This document shows, piece by piece, positions 15,593 through 25,257 of a stretch of 64,000 nt of DNA. The stretch spans positions 1-64,000 of the forward strand of contig NZ_JABWGO010000002.1 of the NCBI RefSeq assembly GCF_013363995.1, read 5' to 3'. The notes under the pieces are model-generated. The model was not told the DNA's origin and ran no database searches. It saw only the letters and a program-made list of their open reading frames with translations. Origin of the DNA: Nonomuraea rhodomycinica. Lineage in GTDB: Bacteria > Actinomycetota > Actinomycetes > Streptosporangiales > Streptosporangiaceae. Positions within the stretch are counted from its first letter, which is position 1, and each line of letters begins with the position of its first letter. Both the position numbers and the translations under genes were made by a program.

Positions 15593-15617
15593 CCCTTCTC
15601 GGATATACCGCGCCTCG

Positions 15618-15639
15618 TGGGGGGTGGAGACACCCCCCA
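15618..15639 (+). terminator. hairpin between rpsQ and rplN
   Basis: Nine-bp arms tggggggtg / cacccccca around gaga, 26 nt after the rpsQ stop, with no T tract. It sits where the S10-type and spc-type clusters join and may be an internal attenuator. The rest of the 183-nt gap shows only a small ctccgcggag palindrome. Confidence 0.5.
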
Positions 15640-15775
15640 TGACGGTGTCCAAGGACGTGGGACCTTCCCGCGTCGCCTGCGGTGCGGCTCCGCGGAGCTG
15701 TGGCCGGAGGACCAAGAAACCGACGGGTTCCGCCAGGCTCAGCGATGAGAACCGGCGCGACTAACAGGAGTAATC

Positions 15776-16147
15776 GTGATCCAGCAGGAGTCGCGGCTCA
15801 AGGTCGCCGACAACACGGGTGCCAAGGAGATTCTCTGCATCCGTGTTCTCGGCGGTTCGGGCCGACGCTACGCCGGTATCGGCGACGTCATCGTCGCCAC
15901 TGTCAAGGACGCGCTGCCGGGCAGCACGGGCGTCAAGAAGGGCGACGTGGTCAAGGCCGTCGTCGTCCGCACGGTCAAGGAGCGCCGCCGGCCCGACGGC
16001 TCCTACATCCGCTTCGACGAGAACGCTGCCGTGATCATCAAGGACAGCGGCGACCCTCGTGGCACTCGTATCTTCGGCCCGGTCGGCCGCGAGCTGCGCG
16101 ACAAGAAGTTCATGCGCATCATCTCGCTCGCCCCGGAGGTGCTGTAA
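15776..16147 (+). CDS. rplN: 50S ribosomal protein L14
   Basis: A 123-residue L14, at the subunit interface. [18 protein letters not shown] and [20 protein letters not shown] are diagnostic. The start is GTG with AGGAG upstream. First gene of the spc-type cluster; the stop TAA shares its last A with the rplX ATG. Confidence 0.98.
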   Translation: MIQQESRLKVADNTGAKEILCIRVLGGSGRRYAGIGDVIVATVKDALPGSTGVKKGDVVKAVVVRTVKERRRPDGSYIRFDENAAVIIKDSGDPRGTRIFGPVGRELRDKKFMRIISLAPEVL

Positions 16148-16446
16148 TGCCGAAGCAGCTGCACGTGAAGAAGGGTGACCTCGTCCAGGTCATCGCCGGC
16201 AAGGACAAGGGTGCCAAGGGTCACGTGATCGCCACTCTCCCGCGCGAGGACCGCGTGGTGGTCGAGGGCGTCAACATGATCAAGAAGCACTCCAAGGAGA
16301 CCCACCAGGGTCCGCGCGGCGCCAAGACCGGCGGCGTGCAGACCATGGAGGGCCCCATCCACGTGAGCAACGTGAAGAAGCTCAAGGACGACAAGCCCGC
16401 CGACAAGAAGGCCGACAAGGCCGACGAGACGGGTGAGGACAGCTGA
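16147..16446 (+). CDS. rplX: 50S ribosomal protein L24
   Basis: A 99-residue L24, an assembly initiator. The KOW motif lies in [20 protein letters not shown], near the N terminus. The tail is Lys/Asp-rich and low in complexity ([12 protein letters not shown]). The ATG at 16147 overlaps the rplN stop; a longer upstream frame is only rplN read out of frame. The stop overlaps rplE (TGATG). Confidence 0.97.
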   Translation: MPKQLHVKKGDLVQVIAGKDKGAKGHVIATLPREDRVVVEGVNMIKKHSKETHQGPRGAKTGGVQTMEGPIHVSNVKKLKDDKPADKKADKADETGEDS

Positions 16447-17021
16447 TGACTGCCACGACCACCGAGACCGAGCGTCCGACGCCGCGCCTCAAGACGAAGT
16501 ACCGCGAGGAGATCGCGGCTCAGCTTCGCGAGCAGTTCGGCATCGAGAACGTCATGCAGATCCCCGGCCTGGTGAAGATCAAGGTCAACATGGGTGTCGG
16601 CGAGGCGGCCCGCGACTCGAAGCTCATCGAGGGCGCCGTTCGCGACCTCACCGTGATCACCGGCCAGAAGCCGGCCGTCGTCCGGGCCCGCAAGTCCATC
16701 GCCCAGTTCAAGCTGCGCGAGGGCATGCCGATCGGCGCGCACGTCACGCTCCGCGGCGACCGCATGTGGGAGTTCCTCGACCGGCTGCTGTCGCTGGCGC
16801 TGCCCCGCATCCGTGACTTCCGCGGCCTGTCGCCGAAGCAGTTCGACGGCAACGGCAACTACACGTTCGGTCTGACCGAGCAGGTCATGTTCCACGAGGT
16901 CGACCAGGACAAGGTCGACCGGCCGCGAGGCATGGACATCACCATCGTGACCACGGCGAAGAACGACGACCAGGGCCGGGCGCTGCTGAAGCTCCTCGGC
17001 TTCCCCTTCAAGGAGGCCTGA
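16446..17021 (+). CDS. rplE: 50S ribosomal protein L5
   Basis: A 191-residue L5, a 5S rRNA-binding protein of the central protuberance. The hallmark [20 protein letters not shown] is present, as is [20 protein letters not shown] near the C terminus. The N terminus has about 10 extra Thr/Glu-rich residues, common in this phylum. rpsN follows after 2 nt. Confidence 0.98.
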   Translation: MTATTTETERPTPRLKTKYREEIAAQLREQFGIENVMQIPGLVKIKVNMGVGEAARDSKLIEGAVRDLTVITGQKPAVVRARKSIAQFKLREGMPIGAHVTLRGDRMWEFLDRLLSLALPRIRDFRGLSPKQFDGNGNYTFGLTEQVMFHEVDQDKVDRPRGMDITIVTTAKNDDQGRALLKLLGFPFKEA

Positions 17022-17023
17022 TC

Positions 17024-17209
17024 ATGGCGAAGAAGTCGCTGATCGCCAAGGCTAAGCGCAAGCCGAAGTTCGAGGTCCGGGCCTACACCCGGTGCTCGCG
17101 CTGCGGTCGTCCCCGCGCCGTCTACAGGAAGTTCGGCCTGTGCCGCGTGTGCTTCCGTGAGATGGCACACCGGGGCGAGCTTCCTGGCATCACCAAGTCC
17201 AGCTGGTAG
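17024..17209 (+). CDS. rpsN: 30S ribosomal protein S14, zinc-binding type
   Basis: A 61-residue S14 of the short zinc-containing (type Z) class: Cys24-x2-Cys27 and Cys40-x2-Cys43 form the zinc ribbon, followed by [18 protein letters not shown]. This is the housekeeping form; actinobacteria often keep a longer zinc-free paralogue elsewhere under Zur control, which is not in this window. Confidence 0.98.
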   Translation: MAKKSLIAKAKRKPKFEVRAYTRCSRCGRPRAVYRKFGLCRVCFREMAHRGELPGITKSSW

Positions 17210-17216
17210 TTACCCT

Positions 17217-17246
17217 GTGGGGGCGGCGTGACGTCGTCGCCCCCAC
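17217..17246 (+). terminator. hairpin between rpsN and rpsH
   Basis: Arms gtgggggcggcg and cgtcgcccccac pair over 12 positions with one mismatch around a 6-nt loop, 7 nt after the rpsN stop. The 187-nt gap to rpsH could hold a secondary promoter, but none was clear. Confidence 0.5.
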
Positions 17247-17396
17247 GGGCTGCCGGCCGCACATAGAGAAACACTGACAAATCCGGAGACTCTCGCCGAG
17301 AGCCTCCATGACCACGCCGAAGGTCCACCGGCAGAGCGGTGCGTACGCACTCGATGCTTGGCCGACTGGAAACCGCGGCGAGGAAGGCCACTGGCC

Positions 17397-17795
17397 ATGA
17401 CGATGACCGACCCCATCGCAGACATGCTGACGCGTCTGCGGAATGCGAACTCGGCGTACCACGAGAGTGTGTCGATGCCGTATTCGAAGATCAAGGCCCA
17501 CATCGCCGAGATCCTCCAGCAGGAGGGCTACATCCAGTCTTGGTCCGTCGAGGACGCCAAGGTTGGCAAGAACCTCGTGGTGGAGCTCAAGTTCGGGCCG
17601 ACCCGTGAGCGGTCGCTCGCGGGCCTGCGCCGGGTCTCCAAGCCCGGTCTGCGGGTGTACGCGAAGAAGGACAACCTGCCTCGAGTCCTGGGCGGGCTCG
17701 GCGTCGCGATCATCTCGACGTCCGCCGGCCTCATGACCGACAAGCAGGCCGGCAAGCGTGGTGTGGGCGGGGAAGTCCTCGCCTACGTCTGGTAG
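17397..17795 (+). CDS. rpsH: 30S ribosomal protein S8
   Basis: A 132-residue S8, which binds the central domain of 16S r[21 protein letters not shown] at the N terminus and [20 protein letters not shown] at the C terminus are conserved. I chose the ATG at 17397, nine nt after AGGAAGG, over the open-frame start at 17358 and the ATG at 17403. S8 is the spc-operon repressor in E. coli. Confidence 0.97.
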   Translation: MTMTDPIADMLTRLRNANSAYHESVSMPYSKIKAHIAEILQQEGYIQSWSVEDAKVGKNLVVELKFGPTRERSLAGLRRVSKPGLRVYAKKDNLPRVLGGLGVAIISTSAGLMTDKQAGKRGVGGEVLAYVW

Positions 17796-17811
17796 AAGGG
17801 AGGAACACAGC

Positions 17812-18354
17812 ATGTCACGAATCGGACGGCTGCCCATCCCTGTGCCCAGTGGCGTAGACATCACGATCACCGGCCAGGATGTCCAGGTCAAGGGCCCGAA
17901 GGGCACGCTCACTCACACGGTCGCCGAGCCCATCGCGGTGGCTCGGGACGACGACGGCGCCATCGCCGTCACCCGCCCCAACGACGAGAACAAGGTCCGC
18001 GCGCTGCACGGCCTGTCTCGCACCCTGATCGCCAACATGGTGCAGGGCGTCACCCAGGGCTACTCCAAGACCCTGGAGATCGTCGGCGTCGGTTACCGCG
18101 TCCAGGCCAAGGGCCCGACGCAGCTGGAGTTCGCGCTGGGCTTCAGCCACCCGGTCATCGTCGACGCCCCCGAGGGTGTCACCTTCCGCGTCGAGAAGCC
18201 GACCCTGTTCCACGTGGACGGCATCGACAAGCAGAAGGTCGGCGAGGTCGCCGCCAACATCCGCAAGCTGCGCAAGCCCGACCCGTACAAGGGCAAGGGC
18301 GTGCGCTACCAGGGCGAACAGATCCGCCGCAAGGTCGGAAAGGCTGGTAAGTAG
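17812..18354 (+). CDS. rplF: 50S ribosomal protein L6
   Basis: A 180-residue L6 with the two-domain fold: [19 protein letters not shown] at the start and [20 protein letters not shown] near the end. GGGAGG precedes the ATG at 17812. rplR begins 2 nt after its stop. Confidence 0.98.
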   Translation: MSRIGRLPIPVPSGVDITITGQDVQVKGPKGTLTHTVAEPIAVARDDDGAIAVTRPNDENKVRALHGLSRTLIANMVQGVTQGYSKTLEIVGVGYRVQAKGPTQLEFALGFSHPVIVDAPEGVTFRVEKPTLFHVDGIDKQKVGEVAANIRKLRKPDPYKGKGVRYQGEQIRRKVGKAGK

Positions 18355-18356
18355 GC

Positions 18357-18740
18357 ATGGCTCCGAAGGTTGCGTTCAGCAAGCACACGGCTGCCCGCAC
18401 CGTCTCGCGGGCCCGCCGTCACCGCCGCGTCCGCAAGTTCGTCGTCGGTACGGCCGAGCGTCCGCGCCTGGTCGTCAACCGCTCGACCCGTCACCTCTTC
18501 GTGCAGATCGTGGACGACTCCGTCGGCCACACCCTGGTGAGCGCGTCCACCATGGACGCCTCCCTGCGCACGCTCGAGGCGGACAAGACCGAGAAGGCGA
18601 AGAAGGTCGGCGAGCTCCTCGCTCAGCGGGCCAAGGAAGCCGGGATCACCAAGGTCGTCTTCGACCGCGGTGGCAACCGGTATGCGGGCCGGATCGCGGC
18701 GCTGGCTGACAGCGCGCGCGAGGGTGGGCTCGAATTCTGA
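18357..18740 (+). CDS. rplR: 50S ribosomal protein L18
   Basis: A 127-residue 5S rRNA-binding protein. The basic N terminus (RAHHR-like [20 protein letters not shown]), the central [15 protein letters not shown] and the C-terminal [20 protein letters not shown] are diagnostic. rpsE starts 49 nt downstream. Confidence 0.98.
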   Translation: MAPKVAFSKHTAARTVSRARRHRRVRKFVVGTAERPRLVVNRSTRHLFVQIVDDSVGHTLVSASTMDASLRTLEADKTEKAKKVGELLAQRAKEAGITKVVFDRGGNRYAGRIAALADSAREGGLEF

Positions 18741-18789
18741 TGAGGGCCCGAGGATCGCAAATGATGGCTACTGAGATGAGGAACCACTG

Positions 18790-19422
18790 ATGGCTGCAGC
18801 TCCGCGTCGCGGTGGCGGCACCGGTGGCGAGCGGCGGGACCGTCGTGACGATCGCCGCGGTGGCGCCGCCGACAAGGGCGTCTCGTACATCGAGCGCGTA
18901 GTGAAGATCAACCGAGTGGCCAAGGTCGTGAAGGGTGGTCGTCGCTTCAGCTTCACCGCCCTCGTCGTCGTCGGTGACGGCAACGGCCTGGTCGGCGTCG
19001 GTTACGGCAAGGCCAAGGAAGTGCCCGCGGCCATCGCCAAGGGCGTCGAAGAGGCGAAGAAGCACTTCTTCAAGGTGCCTCGCATCCAGGGCACGATCCC
19101 GCACACCGTGCAGGGCGAGGAGGCGGCCGGCGTCGTCTTCCTGCGTCCCGCCTCGGCCGGTACCGGCGTCATCGCCGGCGGCCCGGTGCGCGCGGTCCTG
19201 GAGTGCGCGGGCATCCACGACGTGCTGTCGAAGTCGCTCGGCTCCGACAACCCCATCAACATCGTGCACGCCACCGTGGCGGCTCTGAAGGGCCTGTCGC
19301 GCCCCGAGGAGATCGCCGCCCGCCGTGGCCTGCCGATCGAGGACGTCGCTCCGGCCCGGATGCTCAAGGCTCAGCGCGAGGGCATCGCCGAGGCCGCCGC
19401 GGCGGCGAAGGCGGTGAGCTAG
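18790..19422 (+). CDS. rpsE: 30S ribosomal protein S5
   Basis: A 210-residue S5, involved in decoding accuracy. About 35 N-terminal residues are Arg/Gly-rich ([20 protein letters not shown]) before the conserved [20 protein letters not shown] and [20 protein letters not shown]. The extension is typical of actinobacterial S5. rpmD follows after 2 nt. Confidence 0.98.
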   Translation: MAAAPRRGGGTGGERRDRRDDRRGGAADKGVSYIERVVKINRVAKVVKGGRRFSFTALVVVGDGNGLVGVGYGKAKEVPAAIAKGVEEAKKHFFKVPRIQGTIPHTVQGEEAAGVVFLRPASAGTGVIAGGPVRAVLECAGIHDVLSKSLGSDNPINIVHATVAALKGLSRPEEIAARRGLPIEDVAPARMLKAQREGIAEAAAAAKAVS

Positions 19423-19424
19423 TC

Positions 19425-19607
19425 ATGGCACGCCTGAAGATCACTCAGGTTCGCTCGAAGATCGGTGGCAAGCAGAACCAGCGTGACTCGCTGCGTTCGC
19501 TTGGCCTGAAGCGAATCGGCGACGTCGTCGTCAAGGAGGACCGGCCCGAGATCCGTGGCATGGTCTCCGTGGTGACGCACCTCGTCGAGGTGGAAGAGGT
19601 CGACTAG
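19425..19607 (+). CDS. rpmD: 50S ribosomal protein L30
   Basis: A 60-residue L30: [35 protein letters not shown] and the C-terminal [12 protein letters not shown] fit the small ferredoxin-like fold. The ATG at 19425 is 2 nt after the rpsE stop; a much longer open frame upstream is rpsE in another phase. rplO begins 2 nt later. Confidence 0.97.
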   Translation: MARLKITQVRSKIGGKQNQRDSLRSLGLKRIGDVVVKEDRPEIRGMVSVVTHLVEVEEVD

Positions 19608-19609
19608 TC

Positions 19610-20065
19610 ATGACTGACAAGGCTCCGCTGAAGATTCACGACCTGCGTCCCGCCCCCGGCGCCAACAAGTCCAAGGTCCGCAAGGGCCGTGGCGAGGGCT
19701 CCAAGGGCAAGACCGCTGGTCGCGGCACCAAGGGCTCGCGGGCCCGTACCGGCGTGCCCCTCGGTTTCGAGGGTGGCCAGGTGCCGCTGCAGAGGCGTCT
19801 GCCGAAGCTCAAGGGCTTCTCCAACGCGCTGTTCAAGACGTCCTACCAGGTCGTCAACCTGGACAGGATCGGCGAGCTGTTCCCCGAGGGTGGCGATGTC
19901 ACCGTCGAGACGCTGGTCGCCAAGGGTGCTGTCCGTAAGAACCAGCTCGTCAAGGTGCTCGGCACCGGCGAGATCTCCGTCGCGGTGAACGTGCAGGCTC
20001 ACGCCTTCTCGGCCGCCGCCAAGGAGAAGATCGCCGCGGCCGGTGGCTCCGTTACCGAGCTGTAA
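19610..20065 (+). CDS. rplO: 50S ribosomal protein L15
   Basis: A 151-residue L15. The Gly/Lys-rich N-terminal loop ([20 protein letters not shown]) penetrates the 23S core, and [19 protein letters not shown] is the family signature. Last ribosomal gene before secY; a 170-nt gap with a hairpin separates them. Confidence 0.98.
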   Translation: MTDKAPLKIHDLRPAPGANKSKVRKGRGEGSKGKTAGRGTKGSRARTGVPLGFEGGQVPLQRRLPKLKGFSNALFKTSYQVVNLDRIGELFPEGGDVTVETLVAKGAVRKNQLVKVLGTGEISVAVNVQAHAFSAAAKEKIAAAGGSVTEL

Positions 20066-20079
20066 ATACGCTATGACGA

Positions 20080-20112
20080 GGCGTGGGGGCTCTGACAATG
20101 GGCTCCCACGCC
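20080..20112 (+). terminator. hairpin between rplO and secY
   Basis: Arms ggcgtggg and cccacgcc (8 bp) around a 17-nt loop, 14 nt after the rplO stop. Weak as a terminator; it may reduce read-through into secY. Downstream is a TAGAGT (20123-20128) that could be a -10, without a good -35. Confidence 0.4.
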
Positions 20113-20235
20113 CGTAGTGCGTTAGAGTTCGCGAGACGGCAGGCTTCTGTCCGGCTCGTTTGACTTGAGACTTCAGATGGCAGATCCCCGCACCATCGCA
20201 TACTCACATCGCCGAATAGGCGCGCAGGAGGGACC

Positions 20236-21546
20236 GTGCTGACCGCGTTTACCCGGGCGTTCCGGACGCCGGACCTGCGCAAGAAGTTGCTCTTCACTCT
20301 GGGCATCATCGCGCTGTTCCGTCTTGGCTCGGTTCTTCCGACTCCGGGCGTTCATGTCGAGAATCTCGCGAACTGCTTCCAGCAGGCGCGAAACGGTGCA
20401 TCCGGCAACATCTACGGGATGGTGCAGCTGTTCAGCGGCGGTGCCCTCCTGAAGCTGTCGGTGTTCGCGCTCGGCATCATGCCGTATATCACGGCGAGCA
20501 TCATCCTGCAGCTGCTCGTCGTCGTCATCCCTCGTCTTGAGGCACTCAAGAAGGAGGGGCAGGCCGGCCAGACCAAGATCACACAGTACACGCGTTACCT
20601 GACGATCGGTCTCGGTGTCCTGCAGTCCACGGCCTTCATCGCGCTCGCGCGCTCCGGTCAGCTGTTCCCGAACTGCCAGCAGGAAGTGCTGATCAACCCG
20701 AACGACATCTTCGGCATCATCACGATGGTCGTCATCATGACGGCCGGCACCTCCGTGATCATGTGGCTGGGCGAGCTCGTCACCGACCGCGGCGTCGGCA
20801 ACGGCATGTCCATCCTGATCTTCACCTCCGTCGTGTCGGTGTTCCCGTCCGAGCTGGCCAGCATCTTCCAGGCCAACAAGTTCACCTTCACGGTCGTCAT
20901 GGTCGTCGGCATCTTCATGATCGCCGCGGTCGTCTTCGTCGAGCAGGCGCAGCGGCGCATCCCGGTGCAGTACGCCAAGCGGATGGTCGGCCGGCGCATG
21001 TACGGCGGCACCTCGACCTACATCCCGCTGAAGGTCAACCAGGCCGGCATCATCCCGGTCATCTTCGCCTCGTCGCTGCTCTACCTTCCGCAGCTGATCA
21101 CGTCGCTGTTCGCCAACACCGAGAACCCGAACGTGGTCGTCCAGTGGATCGCGCAGAACCTGGCCGGCGGCAACACGCCCACCTACATGATCACGTTCTT
21201 CGTGCTGATCGTGTTCTTCACGTACTTCTATGTGTCCATCACTTTCAACCCCCCTGAAGTGGCTGACAACATGAAGAAGTACGGTGGGTTCATTCCGGGC
21301 ATCCGCCCGGGCCGGCCGACGGCTGAATACCTGAACTTCGTGCTCACCCGTCTGACCGCGCCCGGCGCGCTCTATCTGGGTCTGATCGCCATGGTCCCGA
21401 TCGTCGCGCTGGCGGTGGCCGGTGCGAGCCAGAACTTCCCGTTCGGAGGGACGAGCATTCTGATCATGGTTGGTGTCGGCCTGGACACGGTCAAGCAGAT
21501 CGAGAGCCAGCTGCAGCAGCGTAACTACGAAGGTTTCCTGCGGTAG
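20236..21546 (+). CDS. secY: protein translocase subunit SecY
   Basis: A 436-residue polytopic channel of the Sec translocon with ten predicted transmembrane helices. [23 protein letters not shown] N terminus, the plug/TM2 region ([20 protein letters not shown]) and the cytosolic loop [20 protein letters not shown] are conserved, as is [13 protein letters not shown] before the last helices. The GTG start at 20236 follows GGAGGGACC. Its stop overlaps the adk GTG. Confidence 0.98.
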   Translation: MLTAFTRAFRTPDLRKKLLFTLGIIALFRLGSVLPTPGVHVENLANCFQQARNGASGNIYGMVQLFSGGALLKLSVFALGIMPYITASIILQLLVVVIPRLEALKKEGQAGQTKITQYTRYLTIGLGVLQSTAFIALARSGQLFPNCQQEVLINPNDIFGIITMVVIMTAGTSVIMWLGELVTDRGVGNGMSILIFTSVVSVFPSELASIFQANKFTFTVVMVVGIFMIAAVVFVEQAQRRIPVQYAKRMVGRRMYGGTSTYIPLKVNQAGIIPVIFASSLLYLPQLITSLFANTENPNVVVQWIAQNLAGGNTPTYMITFFVLIVFFTYFYVSITFNPPEVADNMKKYGGFIPGIRPGRPTAEYLNFVLTRLTAPGALYLGLIAMVPIVALAVAGASQNFPFGGTSILIMVGVGLDTVKQIESQLQQRNYEGFLR

Positions 21547-22196
21547 TGCGTCTCGTTCTGGTAGGGCCCCCCGGAGCGGGAAAGGGGACACAGGCCCAGT
21601 ACATCGCATCCAACCTGTCCATCCCGAAGATCTCGACAGGTGACATCTTCCGTGCCAACGTCTCGGGCGGCACGGAGCTCGGCAAGCTTGCCAAGACGTA
21701 CATGGACCGCGGCGACCTGGTGCCCGACGAGGTCACCATCGCCATGGTCCGTGACCGTCTCTCCGAGGACGACGCCCAGGACGGGTTCCTGCTCGACGGC
21801 TTCCCCCGCAACGTCCCGCAGGCCGAGATCCTGCGCGACATGCTCAAGGACTGGGGACAGGCGCTCGACCTGGTGCTGGAACTGGTGGTCGACGACGACG
21901 AGGTGGTCCGCCGCCTCGCCGGCCGGCGTACGTGCAGCCAGTGCGGCCGTATCTGGCACGTGGAGTTCGACGACAAGCAGGACGACCGGTGCGACGTCTG
22001 CGGCGGCGCGCTGTTCCAGCGTGACGACGACAAGGAAGAGACCATCAGGCACCGCCTGGAGGTCTACCAGGTGCAGACCGCGCCGCTGGTCGCCTACTAC
22101 GCCGACGAGGGCATCCTGGTCGGCGTGGACGCGACCGGCCCGGTCGAGGAGGTCACCGAGCGTGCCATGGAGGCGATCCGCCCTTTCACGGGATAG
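21546..22196 (+). CDS. adk: adenylate kinase with zinc LID
   Basis: A 216-residue nucleoside-phosphate kinase (ATP + AMP = 2 ADP). The P-loop GPPGAGKGT spans residues 7-15, DGFPR is at 84-88, and the LID contains Cys130-x2-Cys133 and Cys149-x2-Cys152, i.e. the structural zinc site of Gram-positive-type enzymes. The GTG start overlaps the secY stop by one base; secY-adk-map is the standard actinobacterial order. Confidence 0.98.
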   Translation: MRLVLVGPPGAGKGTQAQYIASNLSIPKISTGDIFRANVSGGTELGKLAKTYMDRGDLVPDEVTIAMVRDRLSEDDAQDGFLLDGFPRNVPQAEILRDMLKDWGQALDLVLELVVDDDEVVRRLAGRRTCSQCGRIWHVEFDDKQDDRCDVCGGALFQRDDDKEETIRHRLEVYQVQTAPLVAYYADEGILVGVDATGPVEEVTERAMEAIRPFTG

Positions 22197-22214
22197 CTCT
22201 GCTGACGGACTGAC

Positions 22215-22244
22215 GAGGTGGCACGAGTTTCTTCGTGCCACCTC
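22215..22244 (+). terminator. perfect hairpin after adk
   Basis: A 12-bp perfect stem (gaggtggcacga / tcgtgccacctc) with loop gtttct, 18 nt after the adk stop and 63 nt before map. It is a plausible terminator of the secY-adk transcript, with a TATTGT hexamer (22250-22255) just after it as a possible -10 for map. Confidence 0.65.
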
Positions 22245-22307
22245 GCGGCTATTGTGGGGGAATTGGGCTCCCGCGTCCGCTCGTTCCCAACCTAGGGGTG
22301 CCGAAAA

Positions 22308-23117
22308 GTGTTCAAGAAGAACAGACATGGAATTCAGATCAAGTCGGCCGAGCAGCTGGAGAAGATGCGCTCGGCCGGTCTCGTGGTCGGACGCACGCTG
22401 GACCTGCTGAGGCGGTCGGTCGAGCCGGGCATGACGCCGCTCGACCTCGACGTCATCGCCGAGAAGGCGATCAGGGAAGAAGGCGCGATCCCGTCGTTCA
22501 AGGGCTACCAGGGCTTCCCGGCGACCATCTGCGCGTCCGTCAACGACGAGGTCGTCCACGGCATCCCGACCAAGGCCCGCAAGCTGCGCGAAGGCGACAT
22601 CATCTCCATCGACTGCGGCGCCATCCTCGACGGCTGGCACGGCGACTCGGCGGTGACGGTGCCCGTCGGCGAGGTGGCGCCCGAGCTCACGGAGCTGATG
22701 CGGGTCACCGAGGAGGCCATGTGGCGCGGCATCGCCGCGCTCACGCCGGGCCGCCACCTGTCCGACATCGGTTACGAGATCGAGCGGTACGTCAGGTCGC
22801 AGGGCCGGTTCGGCATCCCGCCGGAGTACGGCGGCCACGGCATCGGCACCGAGATGCACATGGACCCGTGGATCGCCAACCACGGCCGCCCCGGCAAGGG
22901 CCCGGTCCTGGAGGAGGGCATGTGCCTGGCCATCGAGCCGATGGTCAACCTGGGCACCGCGCGGACCCGCGTGCTGGCCGACGACTGGACCGTCGTGACC
23001 ATCGACGGCAAGTCCTCCGCGCACTTCGAACACAGCGTCGCCGTGACACATAATGGTCCTTGGGTGCTTACCGCCCTGGACGGGGGCGAATCGCGCCTGG
23101 CGCAGCCGCATAACTGA
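22308..23117 (+). CDS. map: type I methionine aminopeptidase
   Basis: A 269-residue metalloenzyme that removes N-terminal Met from new proteins. Metal ligands of the pita-bread fold are visible: Asp102 and Asp113 (SIDCGAILDGWHGD), the His in GGHGIGTEMH, and glutamates in CLAIEPM and HFEHSVAVT. GFPATICASVNDEVVHGIP is the family signature. The start is GTG. It lacks the N-terminal zinc-finger extension of some actinobacterial MetAP1c forms. Confidence 0.97.
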   Translation: MFKKNRHGIQIKSAEQLEKMRSAGLVVGRTLDLLRRSVEPGMTPLDLDVIAEKAIREEGAIPSFKGYQGFPATICASVNDEVVHGIPTKARKLREGDIISIDCGAILDGWHGDSAVTVPVGEVAPELTELMRVTEEAMWRGIAALTPGRHLSDIGYEIERYVRSQGRFGIPPEYGGHGIGTEMHMDPWIANHGRPGKGPVLEEGMCLAIEPMVNLGTARTRVLADDWTVVTIDGKSSAHFEHSVAVTHNGPWVLTALDGGESRLAQPHN

Positions 23118-23131
23118 CCTGGAGTGGTGGA

Positions 23132-23569
23132 ATGGCACAGAGCCCCGAGATGCGTGCCTCCGATTCCGATCGCGACCGGGTGGCCGCCGTGCTCAGGGAG
23201 CACACCGCGCAAGGCCGGATCACCATGGACGAGTTCAACGAGCGGCTGGAGCAGCTCTACCAGAGCAAGACGTACGGCGAGCTGGAGCGGCTGACCTCGG
23301 ACCTGCCGGATGTGGACCTGCGCCACCGGCAGCTCGCCAAACAGAGCGACAAGGCCGCCAAGAAGAAGGCCAAGGCACACGCCGGCGTGCGCGCCGCCTG
23401 GGGCACCTGGGCCATGGCCAGCTCGATCAACTGGGTGATCTGGCTGATCGTCAGCGTGACGGCCGACGGCTGGATCTATCCGTGGCCGCTGTGGGTCATG
23501 GGGCCGTGGGGCGTGGTGCTGCTGGTGAGCACGATCTTCGGCTCGGGCGGGTCCTCGCAGAAGCAGTGA
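23132..23569 (+). CDS. DUF1707-domain membrane protein
   Basis: A 145-residue protein. The N-terminal domain (residues about 8-60: MRASDSDRDRVAAVLREHTA, then RITMDEFNERLEQLYQSKT) is a DUF1707 domain, a small helical module frequent in actinobacterial membrane proteins. A Lys/Ala-rich linker follows, then two hydrophobic helices (SINWVIWLIVSVTADGWI and PLWVMGPWGVVLLVSTIFG). The molecular function is unknown. It starts 14 nt after map (gtggtgga site) and may be co-transcribed with it. Confidence 0.85.
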   Translation: MAQSPEMRASDSDRDRVAAVLREHTAQGRITMDEFNERLEQLYQSKTYGELERLTSDLPDVDLRHRQLAKQSDKAAKKKAKAHAGVRAAWGTWAMASSINWVIWLIVSVTADGWIYPWPLWVMGPWGVVLLVSTIFGSGGSSQKQ

Positions 23570-23572
23570 AGT

Positions 23573-23586
23573 GTGCACTAGTGCAC
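23573..23586. promoter_or_regulatory. 14-bp perfect palindrome upstream of secreted-protein gene
   Basis: gtgcactagtgcac lies directly after the DUF1707 gene and about 85 nt upstream of the secreted-protein start. It has no loop, so it looks like a dimeric regulator's binding site and not a hairpin. No regulator is encoded beside it. Confidence 0.45.
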
Positions 23587-23669
23587 TCTGCGTATTCCTC
23601 CACAGATCGGACAGCTGAATCTTCCTAACGTGAGTCGCGTCGAGAAGCACCGACTCATCGGAGGAAGAC

Positions 23670-24092
23670 ATGCGCAAGCTCATCGCGACGGCCGCCCTCG
23701 CCGGCTCCCTCGCCGCCGGCCTCGCCCTGACCGCCCCGGCCGCGCAGGCCGCGACCGCCGCCACCCCGCTCACGGCCGCCGCGTCCCAGAGCGCCTCGGT
23801 CCACAAGTGGGGCACGTTCTACTCCCACAGCCACAAGGCCGCCACCTACGGCTACACCTGGAAGTCGCACGGCCGGGTCTACACCAAGTGGTACGGCAAG
23901 GAGTCGACCCCCAGGTCCGGCTACATCTGGTTCCGCTACGAGTTCAAGGGCGGCGGGGGCGGCAAGTTCTTCCGCCCGTGGGACGGCTCGCACAGCGAGA
24001 CCTGGTCGAAGAAGGGGCTCAAGAGCGTGTACACGTACACGTGCTGGGGCGGCAAGTTCAACGACTGCGGCAAGGTGTACCGCATCTACTGA
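23670..24092 (+). CDS. small secreted Tyr/Trp-rich protein, unknown
   Basis: A 140-residue protein with a clear Sec signal peptide (MRKLIATAALAGSLAAGLAL, cleavage probably after AQA near residue 27). The mature part of about 110 residues is rich in Lys, Tyr, Trp, Gly and Ser (KWGTFYSHSHKAATYGYTWK), and ends with two cysteines 8 apart (CWGGKFNDC) that could form a disulfide. I do not recognise a catalytic motif. GGAGGAAGAC precedes the ATG. The composition suggests a small extracellular beta-rich protein; its function is unknown. Confidence 0.85.
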   Translation: MRKLIATAALAGSLAAGLALTAPAAQAATAATPLTAAASQSASVHKWGTFYSHSHKAATYGYTWKSHGRVYTKWYGKESTPRSGYIWFRYEFKGGGGGKFFRPWDGSHSETWSKKGLKSVYTYTCWGGKFNDCGKVYRIY

Positions 24093-24235
24093 TGATCTAC
24101 TGATGCCGGCCGCTGACGCCCGCCCCTCCGCTCCCGCTCCCGCTCGTCGCGCGGCCGGGGACGCGTCTCTCCCGGCGTCCCGGTCCCGCCGGCTCAGGCC
24201 GGGTTGCTCCTCCCCGCCCCGGCCCCGAACCCCTC

Positions 24236-24270
24236 AGAAGGCTCGCCGATCTCCCGTCGGCGGGCCTTCT
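24236..24270 (+). terminator. hairpin terminator after secreted-protein gene
   Basis: Fourteen-nt arms agaaggctcgccga and tcggcgggccttct pair fully with one T-G wobble around a 7-nt loop. It would end the transcript of the secreted-protein gene about 145 nt after its stop. Confidence 0.7.
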
Positions 24271-24360
24271 CCGCGTGCGGGCCCGGCCCGTCAGCCGCTG
24301 GTAAGGGGTGCCGCCGCGGGTCTCCGGCTCTCCGGGTCTTCGAATCTCCGCGCCTCCGCA

Positions 24361-24408
24361 TCTCCGGGTCTCTGGGTCTCCGGGTCTCTGGGTCTCCGGG
24401 TCTCTGGT
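24361..24408. repeat. 8-bp tandem repeat (tctccggg/tctctggg)
   Basis: Six units alternate tctccggg and tctctggg, i.e. three copies of a 16-bp unit. Diverged versions (ctccgcgc, ctccgcat) extend upstream to about 24320. Noncoding. Confidence 0.9.
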
Positions 24409-25010
24409 GCTTCGAGGACCTTCCGGCCTCCGGGGCCGCGGGCCTCCAGACGCCGAGGCCTACTGGCCTCCGGGCGGAGCTTCCGGACTCCCGACCTCCT
24501 GGGTCGCTGGACCTCCTGTACCTTGACCCGGACACCCTGGCCTCCGACCTCGCGGGCCCATGAAGCCGGCGGGCTCGATGACCTTGGCGAGGGTGGACGA
24601 GCGGCCAGCGGCGTCGCGGCTCGCCGCGTACCGGTGCGTTGTGCATCGCGGTGAGTCGATCGTCGTGCCGGTGGGCGAGGAAGGCCGGTCGGGCCCGGAA
24701 TCGGCGGGCGAACGTACGGCGGCTCCACGCCCGGCGCCCCCGGCGTCGCGGTGAAGGGGACGATGTGGCGACGGTGGCGCGGGCGGGGTCATGACGCGTC
24801 CGCCGTGGGGTAAACTGATCCGTGGTTGTGTCAGGACACCTGGCACGCGTTTCGCGTTTTTGGCTCAGGTGTCGTACACTCCTTAGTCGGCTCACTATGA
24901 CTACCACGCGTCGGCGTCCTTTGCCGGACGCCGCTCTCTTCGAAGCGTGAAGGTCGCGGCTGCTAGTGAACCGGAGCCTCAGACGATCGATCAGTGAAAC
25001 GCGAGGGATT

Positions 25011-25232
25011 TTGGCCAAGAAAGACGGCGCCATCGAGATCGAGGGCACTGTGGTCGAGTCGCTCCCGAACGCCATGTTCCGGGTGCAGCTCGACAACGGC
25101 CATAAGGTCCTGGCCCACATCAGCGGCCGGATGCGAATGCACTACATCCGGATCCTGCCTGACGACCGGGTGGTCGTGGAACTGAGCCCCTACGACCTCA
25201 GTCGTGGGCGGATCGTCTACCGATACAAGTGA
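25011..25232 (+). CDS. infA: translation initiation factor IF-1
   Basis: A 73-residue OB-fold factor that occupies the ribosomal A site during initiation: [20 protein letters not shown] and [20 protein letters not shown] are diagnostic. The family's universal N terminus M-AKKDG corresponds to a TTG at 25011, preceded by GCGAGGGA; the open frame extends 15 codons upstream to a GTG at 24966, but those residues have no counterpart in IF-1. So this initiation factor itself uses a rare start codon. rpmJ follows after 25 nt. Confidence 0.95.
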   Translation: MAKKDGAIEIEGTVVESLPNAMFRVQLDNGHKVLAHISGRMRMHYIRILPDDRVVVELSPYDLSRGRIVYRYK

Positions 25233-25257
25233 AGACGTCTGAGGAACACGAAGGACA

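Larger units (their letters stand above)
24093..25010. other. long gene-free, repeat-bearing region upstream of infA
   Basis: About 900 nt with no credible gene. Several long open frames exist on both strands, but they encode Pro/Arg/Ser low-complexity sequence, a by-product of GC richness and of the 8-bp repeats at 24361-24408. It also holds a strong hairpin (24236-24270) and the infA promoter region at the 3' end; TACACT (24875-24880) is a possible -10 there, without a good -35. Confidence 0.65.

Noticed and set aside
24966..25010. Upstream GTG start for infA
   Set aside because: Adds 15 residues absent from all IF-1 proteins; the TTG at 25011 gives the family N terminus with a ribosome site.
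24103..25120. Open frames on both strands over the gap before infA
   Set aside because: Low-complexity Pro/Arg/Ser translations generated by tandem repeats and GC richness; no ribosome sites or homology features.
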